Assembly (NCBI GenBank): GCA_902595635.1
Contig: CACJQT010000003.1
Span: forward strand, 20,579 to 84,578
Direction of reading: 5' to 3'
Source: an uncultured Pelagibacteraceae bacterium
GTDB taxonomy: Bacteria > Pseudomonadota > Alphaproteobacteria > Pelagibacterales > Pelagibacteraceae
Length of the DNA: 64,000 bases
The notes beneath the pieces are model-generated. The model was not told the DNA's origin. It did not search any database and worked only from the letters and a program-made list of their open reading frames with translations. The position numbers and the translations under genes are program-made. Within the stretch, counting starts at the first letter, position 1, and each line of letters opens with the position of its first letter. This document shows, one piece after another, positions 1 through 8,959 of this stretch.

Positions 1-1
1 A

Positions 2-841
2 CAAAGAATAAAAGAGTGGAATAAACATTTCGAAGAAAATAAAGATCTTATATTTCTAGGCAATAACTACAATGATATTACAAAAGCAAAAGAAGAAAAC
101 AAAACTGCAATTTTTTTTGGATTTCAAAATTGTTCACCAATTGAAGACGACATAGCTCTTATAGAAAAAGTACACTCACAAGGTTGTCGATTTATGCAAT
201 TAACTTATAACAACCAATCATTATTAGCCACTGGATGTTATGAAAAAAATGATAGCGGAGTTACAAATTTTGGAAAAGAGGCTATTAAAGAAATGAATAG
301 AGTAGGTATCGTTGTTGACATGTCTCATTCAGCAGAGAAAAGTACACTTGATGCAATTGCAATTAGTCAAAAACCAATTGCGATCACTCATGCAAATCCA
401 ACTTTTTGGTTTGAAGCAAAAAGAAATAAATCTACAGAATTATTAAAAGTTTTATCCGATAGTGGAGGAATGTTAGGATTGTCATTGTATGCTCATCACT
501 TAAAAGATGGAACGAATTGTAAAATAGAAAGTTTTTGTGAAATGGTTGCAAGAACAGTTGAAATTATGGGTATTGATAATGTTGGAATAGGATCAGACTT
601 ATGTTTAAACCAGCCAGACAGTGTAGTTGAATGGATGAGAAATGGAACTTGGTCAAAATCAAAAAATTTTGGCGAAGGTAGTAAAGATAAACCTGGTTTT
701 CCAAAACAACCAGATTGGTTTTTGGATGCAAGAGGATTTAATAATATAAACACAGAACTAAAAAATAAAGGTTTTCACGAAGAAGAGATAAATAAGATAC
801 TTGGCAATAACTGGTTTAATTTTTATAAAGGAATTAATTAA
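2..841 (+). CDS. Membrane dipeptidase (peptidase M19 / renal dipeptidase family), 5'-truncated by window edge
   Basis: Frame is open from base 2 (QRIKEWNKHFEENKDLIFLG...); motifs VDMSHS, PIAITHAN, VGIGSDLC typical of M19 dipeptidases; TAATG junction with next gene. Confidence 0.85.
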   Translation, partial: QRIKEWNKHFEENKDLIFLGNNYNDITKAKEENKTAIFFGFQNCSPIEDDIALIEKVHSQGCRFMQLTYNNQSLLATGCYEKNDSGVTNFGKEAIKEMNRVGIVVDMSHSAEKSTLDAIAISQKPIAITHANPTFWFEAKRNKSTELLKVLSDSGGMLGLSLYAHHLKDGTNCKIESFCEMVARTVEIMGIDNVGIGSDLCLNQPDSVVEWMRNGTWSKSKNFGEGSKDKPGFPKQPDWFLDARGFNNINTELKNKGFHEEEINKILGNNWFNFYKGIN

Positions 842-2493
842 TGCAAGTTCCACTAAGAGATCCTAAAATTGTAATGAAACTTTCTAGGCTTGGATCTTTT
901 CATCAATCTAAATTATCTTTTCTAAGATCATTTTTAAATGAGTTCAAAGATTGGAAATATAACAGAGATTTTTTTGATTTGAATGATAGGGGATATGGAG
1001 TAGCTGTTTATTCATTTTCAAAAGATAAAAAAACATATTCTTTAGTTTGTTTTGCTAATGAGCTTAAAGATGAGGAAAGATCTGATAGAGTAATAGCAAC
1101 TAAATGGGATGCTGCATTTGCTTTGTATGATGGCATTCCTTCAAAAATTGATATTGATAGACTTTCACAAAATGTCCCTAAACAAGAAGTAGGGAGACTT
1201 TCTTATAAAGAACTAACTCTCTCAAGAGCAAATAGATCAGTTAGAGCATTTAATTATGTGGTCGAGTGTTTATCAAAAGGTATCCAGCCCAATACTAATG
1301 AGCTTTCAAAAGTTGGATACTTGTACAGAACAACTGCAGTATATGGCTCAGGAAAATTTGGATTAGCAGACAGGTTTAGAATTAAAAATAGAGATGAAAT
1401 TAATGGTCCTTTTAGATTGGAAATGATGTTAGTTTACCTTGTAAGACAATTTACTTTCGATCAAGTCAATCATATAGCAAAACATAAAAATCCTAAAGAT
1501 GCTGTAGAACTGGACTTGGATATTTGCAGAAATTTAGGAATTGGTAATTCAACTGGATTGGGAATGGCACCATTTATTGTAAACCACCCTTCATTGTTAA
1601 ATAATTGGATTCTAGCTAAAGAAACAGCTTTAAAAAAAATAAGAGAAATAGAAAAAGTATCAGAAGAAGAGTTTAAAATTTTTTACAACTGTTTAACAAA
1701 ATCTTTAAAAAATGTAACTTCATGGAATACTGATAGTGAATATCAAAAGAAGAAAATTGAGAATTTAATTAATGATTTACAAAATTTAATCAATTATTTG
1801 AAAGACAATATTCATAAATCAAATTTTTATATATTCGACAAATTATACAATTGGGCGGAGGAAAATTTATCCGAAGAAGGAGTTGAGTATTTGGTTTCTA
1901 TAATGATGGAGCCATATAATAAAATAACTGATCCTTTAATTTCTCAAATGAGTTCAGACGAGGATAGTAGTTTTAATATACCTGTAGACAGAACTATAAA
2001 TGACCTAAGAGAAATAATTGAAAAAAATTATTCAGATATTTTAAAAATTGATTTTTCAAAAAATGAAAATAATAAAAAATTTTGGTTCATTTCAAAAAAT
2101 AAAGAAGAACCTAGGATTGGAGATCGGTTTGAAGATAATGGCTCAGAACTTGAGCAGCCTACAGCTATTGCTAGAGATATTAAAAAACTTTATGAAACTA
2201 TTTTTACATTAAAAAACAGCTTAAAGATTGGCAATTTTCTAGTACAGAACAATGATTTAAGACATATTGTAAGAAGAGTGTTTATAACAGAGAAATATCC
2301 ATATTCTGAAATTCAAGATAACACCATTGGCTCAAAATTAGTTCCTATTGATATGTTAAGACTTAAACTATCTTTTTTTGGGGCGGTAAAGTTTGATCCA
2401 AGATCTGACAAATGGTTAAGGATTTGTATGTTTCAAGGAGCTCCATTACCAAATGAACTAAATTCATTTAATCAATATTGGATATATAACTAA
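841..2493 (+). CDS. Conserved hypothetical protein, 550 aa, unknown function
   Basis: Long ORF starting in TAATG overlap with the dipeptidase; no family recognised. Confidence 0.8.
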   Translation: MQVPLRDPKIVMKLSRLGSFHQSKLSFLRSFLNEFKDWKYNRDFFDLNDRGYGVAVYSFSKDKKTYSLVCFANELKDEERSDRVIATKWDAAFALYDGIPSKIDIDRLSQNVPKQEVGRLSYKELTLSRANRSVRAFNYVVECLSKGIQPNTNELSKVGYLYRTTAVYGSGKFGLADRFRIKNRDEINGPFRLEMMLVYLVRQFTFDQVNHIAKHKNPKDAVELDLDICRNLGIGNSTGLGMAPFIVNHPSLLNNWILAKETALKKIREIEKVSEEEFKIFYNCLTKSLKNVTSWNTDSEYQKKKIENLINDLQNLINYLKDNIHKSNFYIFDKLYNWAEENLSEEGVEYLVSIMMEPYNKITDPLISQMSSDEDSSFNIPVDRTINDLREIIEKNYSDILKIDFSKNENNKKFWFISKNKEEPRIGDRFEDNGSELEQPTAIARDIKKLYETIFTLKNSLKIGNFLVQNNDLRHIVRRVFITEKYPYSEIQDNTIGSKLVPIDMLRLKLSFFGAVKFDPRSDKWLRICMFQGAPLPNELNSFNQYWIYN

Positions 2494-2501
2494 AGTAATT
2501 A

Positions 2502-3110
2502 ATGAGAAGTTATAGTGAAATTGACACGATTGTTAAACGTTCAACAAAAGCGAAAGGTTTCTCTTGGGGAGTTGCAGAAGAAATAGGAAAGAACATCAAG
2601 CAACTCGAGTTATTTGGTTTACCAGGAATAAAACATATAAACCAATATTTTAAGATTTTTAATAATGAGAAGTTTGAAAATTGCCAATCTTTTAACAAAA
2701 GCAACAGACCTCAAAACTTTTACTGTCCAATTAAACTTGGATTAAGTTTTTTTGATCAATCTATCTCTATCCAAGAACTAAATGATATAGAAATTGAAAA
2801 AATGGCTTACCCATTGATATTTTTGCCGTTTGTCAGCAGATCTTCGGAAATAACAGGAAAGAGAATTTTTTTAAAGATAGATCAAAAAGAATTTTTATTA
2901 AATTTCAATCAATCAATTTATTCAAATTATTTAAGTAGTGAGGTTGTAGAAAAAGCTGATGTAATTAAAATCCAATTCTTAGAAAACAAGAATAATTTTT
3001 CCGAAGAAGATTGGAAAGAATTAACAAAATTATCTGAAAACACATTTGTTGAAGAAACAGATGAGTTAAAACAAAAAACCGCAGGAGCAGGATTAACAGA
3101 TAATGACTGA
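2502..3110 (+). CDS. DUF3726-like protein
   Basis: N-terminus RSYSEIDTIVKRSTKAKGFSWGVAEEIGK resembles DUF3726 (GxxWGxAEE). Confidence 0.6.
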   Translation: MRSYSEIDTIVKRSTKAKGFSWGVAEEIGKNIKQLELFGLPGIKHINQYFKIFNNEKFENCQSFNKSNRPQNFYCPIKLGLSFFDQSISIQELNDIEIEKMAYPLIFLPFVSRSSEITGKRIFLKIDQKEFLLNFNQSIYSNYLSSEVVEKADVIKIQFLENKNNFSEEDWKELTKLSENTFVEETDELKQKTAGAGLTDND

Positions 3111-3270
3111 TAACTTTGAATATAAATCGGACAAATCAGATAAAAATGAATTAAATGATATTTGTGATGAATGTAAAAAAGAAGATGAGACAGTAACTCA
3201 AAATTTAATACTCACAGGATATAAACTTTGTAACTCCTGCAGAACATCTAAAACTTTATTTCCGCTTTAA
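3103..3270 (+). CDS. Small zinc-ribbon-like protein, 55 aa (two CxxC)
   Basis: Not in ORF track; ATG at 3103 overlaps upstream gene end; MTDNFEYKSDKSDKNELNDICDECKKEDETVTQNLILTGYKLCNSCRTSKTLFPL*, CDEC...CNSC. Confidence 0.55.
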   Translation: MTDNFEYKSDKSDKNELNDICDECKKEDETVTQNLILTGYKLCNSCRTSKTLFPL

Positions 3271-3812
3271 ATATTTGTACTTATAGGTAATGAATTAATT
3301 TTTGTCATTACAAATGAAATTGTCAAAAAAGAAATAATTAAAAAAGACAAAAATACAATTCCAAATGCTTTTAAATTTGATTTTAAATTTAAAATATGTC
3401 GTGTTGCAATGATTAATGAAGCAAAAATCCAAAATTGAGTAAGAAAAATAATTAAAAGAACTAGTTCTGGTGTGACAGCAAAAAATCTTATAAGGCCTGG
3501 AGCGTGTGCGTACCCAACAGCTATAAGAACTCTTTTAAATGGAATTTTTCTATCTTTATCAGGAAAAATTTTAACTCCAATTACAAATATAAAAATTGCC
3601 CACACCAGCCAAGTTAATAATGCTGTTAAACCAGATATACCAACAGACGTTTTAACAATTGTGTTCGCTGCGATAGCACCAGCAACCCCATCTAAAATCA
3701 TGATAAGAATTGCAAAATAAATTCCAGCTTCCCCATAATATCTTGGAGTTCTATAAAGAGTTTTATCAAGCTTTAACGATTTAAAAACAATATCTAAAAA
3801 CTGAGCAAACAT
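3267..3812 (-). CDS. YIP1-family-like integral membrane protein
   Basis: Multiple hydrophobic segments; RTPRYYGEAGIYFAILIMI and VGYAHAPGL resemble bacterial YIP1-domain proteins. Confidence 0.55.
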   Translation of the reverse strand: MFAQFLDIVFKSLKLDKTLYRTPRYYGEAGIYFAILIMILDGVAGAIAANTIVKTSVGISGLTALLTWLVWAIFIFVIGVKIFPDKDRKIPFKRVLIAVGYAHAPGLIRFFAVTPELVLLIIFLTQFWIFASLIIATRHILNLKSNLKAFGIVFLSFLIISFLTISFVMTKINSLPISTNI

Positions 3813-3919
3813 TAATTATCTTTATTTTTTTTTTGCGCCTTATATGAAACGATTAATGGGAATATTATTAGAGCAATAGCGATTATAATGCAAACAACTA
3901 TGAAAAAGGTTTTCGTCAT
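3812..3919 (-). CDS. Small single-TM protein, 35 aa
   Basis: Not in ORF track; MTKTFFIVVCIIIAIALIIFPLIVSYKAQKKNKDN*, stop overlaps start of downstream YIP1-like gene (TAATG). Confidence 0.5.
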   Translation of the reverse strand: MTKTFFIVVCIIIAIALIIFPLIVSYKAQKKNKDN

Positions 3920-3920
3920 A

Positions 3921-3947
3921 TTTAGGGGGAATTAAATTCCCCCTAAA
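3921..3947. repeat. Near-perfect palindrome / hairpin TTTAGGGGGAATT-A-AATTCCCCCTAAA
   Basis: 13-bp perfect arms around one base, between the 35-aa ORF start and the GcvT-family gene stop. Confidence 0.8.
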
Positions 3948-3957
3948 AAAATTTTTA

Positions 3958-5313
3958 TCACTTACTGACTACTTCTCTTGTATTTGCGTTGTAAGACTCT
4001 GTAAATGGAATATCAACTACAACTGCATCAACTGGCTCCCCAGGTTTATCAGAATATTTTTCTGGTAGGTGGACTTTAAATTTCGATCCAACTTTACCTC
4101 TTGGAAAACCATTTGCATTCAGCGTGCCATCAAAAGGTACATATCCCATAGCAATATTTTTCCCTTTTTCTGGGTGATACCAAGGAGAAGTTACAAATCC
4201 TACAGGCTCACTGCCATTTTCTGAAATTAACCAAAAATCTGGAGCGTATTCTTCAATAGGTTTTCCTCCTAATTCAAGTCCAACTAATTGAAGCTTGTAA
4301 GGTTTATGACCTGCTTTTAAATCAGCTTTCATTTTCTCGAGGGCTTTTTTACCAACATAATCACCTTTTTTGTTCCATTCACCTTTTCCAGATAAAGAAA
4401 CTTGATATCCAAGATTACATTGAAAAGGATTATGCTCATGATCCATATCTTGTCCCCATGAAAGAATTCCAGCCTGAATTCTTCTATGGTGAGCAGGAGC
4501 AATCACCATTAAGTTATGTTTTTTACCTGCTTCAAGAACAGCATTCCACATATCTTCGGCATATAAAGTTGCTTCTCTTAAATATATTTCAAATCCAGAC
4601 TCGCCTGAAAAACCTGTTTGAGAAATAATACAACTTCTTCCACCAACTTTTGCAGACGCCAAACCGTAAAAAGGCATGTTGTCTATGTCAACTTCACTTC
4701 CACAAAGATCTTTCATTAAAGCTTTTGCTTTAGGACCTTGAATTTGTACAGGACAAGCATCTATTTCATTAATTTGAACATTAAACCTTTCATCTGCATT
4801 TACTCCTTGCAGATATAATCCAATATCACTATCTGATAAACTAAACCAAAATTCATCTTTAGATATTCTTAAAAGAATAGGATCATTTAATACTCCTCCG
4901 TATGCATTACACAGAATTACATATCTTCCTCTCATTGGAGAAATTTTTGTAGCATCTCTTGTAATTACATAATCAACAAATTTTTCTGCATCTGGTCCTT
5001 TAACTTGTATTTGTCTTTCAACAGCAACATTCCACATTGTTACATGATTTTTAATTGCCTCGTACTCAACCATTGCACCACCATCTTCAGGTTTTACATA
5101 ACCTCTTGGATGATAAATTCTGTTATAAACAGTTGCTCTCCAACATCCTGCTTTCATAGATAAATGCCAGTATGGAGATTTCCTTACTCTTGTTGATATT
5201 AGCATCTCAACTTTAGTAGGTCCGCTTTGTCTTAAATTGTATGGTACTTTTCTATCAGACTGATCTACTGATGTTGTATGTCTTAGTTTACTATAGTCAA
5301 ATTCATTAGACAT
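3958..5313 (-). CDS. GcvT-family THF-dependent methyltransferase (DmdA/LigM-like aminomethyltransferase family), 451 aa
   Basis: VYNRIYHP, HVTMWNVAVERQIQVKGPDAEKFVDYVITRD, VLNDPILLRI, SLSDSDIGLYLQG, QTGFSGESGFEIY; similar layout to DMSP demethylase and aryl O-demethylases. Confidence 0.75.
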   Translation of the reverse strand: MSNEFDYSKLRHTTSVDQSDRKVPYNLRQSGPTKVEMLISTRVRKSPYWHLSMKAGCWRATVYNRIYHPRGYVKPEDGGAMVEYEAIKNHVTMWNVAVERQIQVKGPDAEKFVDYVITRDATKISPMRGRYVILCNAYGGVLNDPILLRISKDEFWFSLSDSDIGLYLQGVNADERFNVQINEIDACPVQIQGPKAKALMKDLCGSEVDIDNMPFYGLASAKVGGRSCIISQTGFSGESGFEIYLREATLYAEDMWNAVLEAGKKHNLMVIAPAHHRRIQAGILSWGQDMDHEHNPFQCNLGYQVSLSGKGEWNKKGDYVGKKALEKMKADLKAGHKPYKLQLVGLELGGKPIEEYAPDFWLISENGSEPVGFVTSPWYHPEKGKNIAMGYVPFDGTLNANGFPRGKVGSKFKVHLPEKYSDKPGEPVDAVVVDIPFTESYNANTREVVSK

Positions 5314-6034
5314 AGTTATTCTCCTTCAACCACTTGTTAGTTTCCTTCAAGCCGCCGAATGTATAAATGTGGAAATAATCAGTATGCGATTTAACTTTCC
5401 CAATTAAATCATTAGGGTCTTTAGGTTTCAATAAATCTAACGCCTTACTAAAATTAGATTTAAGAAAGTTAATGGAATTTTTTGCCCCTACAATATTAGC
5501 AAATTTAATTAAGCTAGATATTTTCATTGGCCCAGTTATTCCAACATGAACTGGTATTGTTTGTTTTGAAATAAAATCTATAATAGGCTGAGTATCCATT
5601 AGCCACTGTGTAACTATATAATCAGCATAAGGCTTTTTATCTATCATAGCTTTTTCTAAATCAGAGTCGGATATATCAGGACTCCCCTCGGGATGTCCAG
5701 CAATTCCAATCTTGATACCATCAAAAAACCCTGTCTCTAGCATTTGATATGAGCTATCAAATTTTCCGATCGGGTCACGACTTCCACCTATCACCAAGAC
5801 CTGCTTAACACCCAAATCTTTACATCTAGAAACATAATCTTTCAGCTGATTTTCGTCATTTATTGACCTTGCTGGGAAGTGAGGAACTGGATTAAATCCC
5901 TCTTTAACTAACTCTCCAGACTGTTGAGCGGTCTCTTTATAATCACCCCCAGGTAGCATTGTTACATAAACATCTTTTACCTTTGGCAAGGTGCTTAAAT
6001 CAGTTTTAGGACCTATTTCTAAAGAAAAATTCAT
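5306..6034 (-). CDS. Methylenetetrahydrofolate reductase-like protein (short)
   Basis: SLEIGPKTD, VYVTMLPGGDYKET, VLVIGGSRDP, GIAGHPEGSPD; likely start is internal Met at 6034; overlaps downstream gene. Confidence 0.75.
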   Translation of the reverse strand: MNFSLEIGPKTDLSTLPKVKDVYVTMLPGGDYKETAQQSGELVKEGFNPVPHFPARSINDENQLKDYVSRCKDLGVKQVLVIGGSRDPIGKFDSSYQMLETGFFDGIKIGIAGHPEGSPDISDSDLEKAMIDKKPYADYIVTQWLMDTQPIIDFISKQTIPVHVGITGPMKISSLIKFANIVGAKNSINFLKSNFSKALDLLKPKDPNDLIGKVKSHTDYFHIYTFGGLKETNKWLKENNYV

Positions 6035-6138
6035 AAGTAAATTCTTAATTATTTTATATTCCGTGTCTATAAAAATATTAAACAACTGAACACATTGTAA
6101 CCCATTGTCATGATCTGAAAATTTAATTAAGTTTAGAC

Positions 6139-7356
6139 ATGGAAAATAAATTATCTCAAATTACAGAATTATTCTCCAAAACAAGACAACAAACTCTATC
6201 CCTGTGCGAGAACTTAGAGGCTGAGGATATGGTAATACAGCCCAGCAAAAATGTTAGTCCTCTTAAGTGGCATCTTGGTCACACCACATGGTTCTTCGAA
6301 AAATTCATCTTGTCAGAATTGGATGAAAGTTACAAACCTTTTAACAAAGATTATAACTACATATTTAATTCGTATTATAATTCTGTAGGTGAGTACAATC
6401 CTCGAAATAAGAGAGGTTCACTAAATAGACCCATCTTAAAAGATGTTGTAAAATATAGACATTATGTAACTGAAAATATTATTGATTTTTTAAAAAGGAC
6501 AAAAAATAACAGGACATCATTTTTAGTTGAACTAGGTTCAAATCACGAACAACAGCATCAAGAATTAATGTTAATGGATATTAAAAATATTTTTTACAAC
6601 AATCCATTGATGCCGACTTATAATTCTAACGATGATAAACCAACCGCTAAAGAAGAAAATGAATTGACATTAAAAACTAGTAAAAAATTTAAATATGGAA
6701 ACAACGAGGATATTTTTTGTTACGATAACGAATTACCAGTATCAGAAACACAATTAGATCCTTTTAAAATTTATTCATTTATTACTAATGGAGAATGGAA
6801 AGAATTTATTAATGATGGAGGATATAAAAATCATGAGTATTGGTTATCTGATGGATGGGATTTTGTAAATAATAACAAATTAGAAAAACCAATGTATTGG
6901 ATAGATAATAATAATTATTTTACATTAAACGGTGTAAAAAAAATTGATAATGAAAAGCCAGTTTCTCATATAAGTTTCTATGAAGCGGATGCTTTTGCAA
7001 GATACAAAAACAAAAGATTACCAACTGAATTTGAACTAGAGTATTTTTTAAAACAATCTGAAAAAAAAGGTAATTTTTTAGAGAATAAAATTTTTCATGA
7101 AGTAGAAGAAAAAGCAGACGATGTTTATGGAAATTTATGGGCTTGGACCTGTAGTAATTACACACCTTACAAAAAATACAAACCATATGAAGGAAATCTA
7201 GGAGAATATAATAATAAGTTCATGTGTAATCAGTTTGTCCTAAAAGGTGGCTCACATTCTACATCTATTAATCATGTCAGAGCATCTTATAGAAATTTCT
7301 TTTACCCAAGTGATACTTGGCAGTTTTGTGGTGTCAGACTAGCTGATGACATCTAG
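6139..7356 (+). CDS. egtB: Ergothioneine biosynthesis protein EgtB (sulfoxide synthase, DinB-like + FGE-sulfatase domains)
   Basis: PLKWHLGHTTWFFE, HEQQHQELMLMDIK iron-binding motif, C-terminal FGE-like LKGGSHST...RASYRNFFYP...QFCGVRLA. Confidence 0.88.
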   Translation: MENKLSQITELFSKTRQQTLSLCENLEAEDMVIQPSKNVSPLKWHLGHTTWFFEKFILSELDESYKPFNKDYNYIFNSYYNSVGEYNPRNKRGSLNRPILKDVVKYRHYVTENIIDFLKRTKNNRTSFLVELGSNHEQQHQELMLMDIKNIFYNNPLMPTYNSNDDKPTAKEENELTLKTSKKFKYGNNEDIFCYDNELPVSETQLDPFKIYSFITNGEWKEFINDGGYKNHEYWLSDGWDFVNNNKLEKPMYWIDNNNYFTLNGVKKIDNEKPVSHISFYEADAFARYKNKRLPTEFELEYFLKQSEKKGNFLENKIFHEVEEKADDVYGNLWAWTCSNYTPYKKYKPYEGNLGEYNNKFMCNQFVLKGGSHSTSINHVRASYRNFFYPSDTWQFCGVRLADDI

Positions 7357-8318
7357 TGACTAATTTAAAATTAATAAACATAAACAATCAAATTCAAGAT
7401 GATAAAAAATTAATCTTACAAGGATTATTAAATAAAAAACAAAAATATTTACTACCTAAATATTTTTATGATGAAAAAGGTTCGAGGTTATTTAATAAAA
7501 TTACAAACCTCAAAGAATATTACCCAACAAATAAAGAGTTAGGAATACTAGGTAACTTACAAAAAGAAATAAGAAAGAAATTACCAATTAATTCAACAAT
7601 TGTAGAATTTGGTAGTGGCTCAAATAAAAAAATTAATAAATTTATAAAATCATTAAGTGAGCCCAAAGAATACATTCCTATAGATATTAGCAAGGAATAT
7701 TTGTTTGAAAATGCATCAATAATTGCAAAAAAATTCTCAGATTTAAAAGTAACTGCAATATGTGCAGACTTTAGTCAGACAAATAAATTAAATAAAATTT
7801 TAAAAAATAAAAAAAAAATTGTCAGTTTTTTTCCAGGATCGACCATAGGAAATTATTTACCTAAAAATGCAACAAAAATACTTAAAAATTTTTCAAAAAT
7901 TATAGGCAAAAATTCTTATTTAGTAATTGGGGTAGATTTAATCAAAAATAAGAAGACTCTTGAAAATGCTTACAATGATAAATTGGGAGTTACAGCTAAA
8001 TTTAATAAAAATATATTAAATGTAGTAAACAAAATTTGTAATTCTAATTTTCAAACTAAGAATTTTGATCATAAAGCATTCTACAATTTAAAAAAAAATA
8101 GAATTGAAATGCATCTTATTTCAAAAAAAAATTTCACGTTAAAAATTAATAAAAAGAATATAAAATTTAATAAAAACGAAACTATTCATACTGAAAATTC
8201 TCACAAATATTCAAAAAATAACTTTGTTAAATTAGTTAACAAATCAGGCTTTAAAGTTTTAAAACATTTTACAGATAAAAGAAATTATTTTGGAGTTTTT
8301 TTATTAAAAGTGAAGTAA
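7356..8318 (+). CDS. egtD: L-histidine N-alpha-methyltransferase EgtD
   Basis: LPKYFYDEKGSRLFNKIT, YYPTNKE, VEFGSGSNKK, FFPGSTIGN; GTG start overlaps egtB stop by 1 nt. Confidence 0.88.
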   Translation: MTNLKLININNQIQDDKKLILQGLLNKKQKYLLPKYFYDEKGSRLFNKITNLKEYYPTNKELGILGNLQKEIRKKLPINSTIVEFGSGSNKKINKFIKSLSEPKEYIPIDISKEYLFENASIIAKKFSDLKVTAICADFSQTNKLNKILKNKKKIVSFFPGSTIGNYLPKNATKILKNFSKIIGKNSYLVIGVDLIKNKKTLENAYNDKLGVTAKFNKNILNVVNKICNSNFQTKNFDHKAFYNLKKNRIEMHLISKKNFTLKINKKNIKFNKNETIHTENSHKYSKNNFVKLVNKSGFKVLKHFTDKRNYFGVFLLKVK

Positions 8319-8326
8319 GTTTTATT

Positions 8327-8956
8327 ATGGCTCAAAAAGACGTAGGTAACAAAATTCCCATCTATAAGCTAAAAGAAACTGATGAAGTAATGAAATATTA
8401 TGATGAGTGGGGAGATGGTAATAAATATGATAAGGATATGGTCGATTGGAACTACACAGGACCAAAAGAAACAACAAAAGTATTTTCAGAATTCCAAAAA
8501 AACAAAGATGCAAAAATTTATGATGCTGGTTGTGGAACTGGATTGGTGGGTATTGAATTAAAAAAATATGGTTTTAAAAATTTTCATGGGGCAGATCTTT
8601 CAAAAAAGTTATTAGAATTAGTACCAAATGATCTTTATGAAAAGCTTGAACAAGTAGACTTGAATAAACCCATTAATAAAAAAGATGACGTATATGACTC
8701 TGTTATGTGTGTTGGTACATTTACTTTTGGACATGTAAAGCCACCAGCTTTGGAGGAATTTATCAGGATTACAAAGAACGATGGATTTATCTGTTTTACT
8801 ATTAATGAGGGAATACATGAAGAATATGGTTTTGATAAAAAAATTGAACAACTTAAAGAGCAAAATAAGTGGAAAGAAATAAAATTTTTTAAATCAGATT
8901 ACATTGCAAGCAAAGACGTAAATGCTTGGTTAGGGTTATATCAAGTGATAAAATAA
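8327..8956 (+). CDS. Class I SAM-dependent methyltransferase (METTL27-like)
   Basis: YDAGCGTGLVGIELKKYG motif I; YYDEWG...YTGP N-terminus. Confidence 0.75.
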   Translation: MAQKDVGNKIPIYKLKETDEVMKYYDEWGDGNKYDKDMVDWNYTGPKETTKVFSEFQKNKDAKIYDAGCGTGLVGIELKKYGFKNFHGADLSKKLLELVPNDLYEKLEQVDLNKPINKKDDVYDSVMCVGTFTFGHVKPPALEEFIRITKNDGFICFTINEGIHEEYGFDKKIEQLKEQNKWKEIKFFKSDYIASKDVNAWLGLYQVIK

Positions 8957-8959
8957 ACC

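Noticed and set aside
3958-5313. Direct naming as dmdA
   Set aside because: Family resemblance is clear but the protein is longer and could equally be LigM-like; substrate residues could not be checked.
6139-8956. Ovothiol synthase OvoA (EgtB + methyltransferase)
   Set aside because: The genes are separate, the second is EgtD-type, and the third methyltransferase does not look like the OvoA C-terminal domain.
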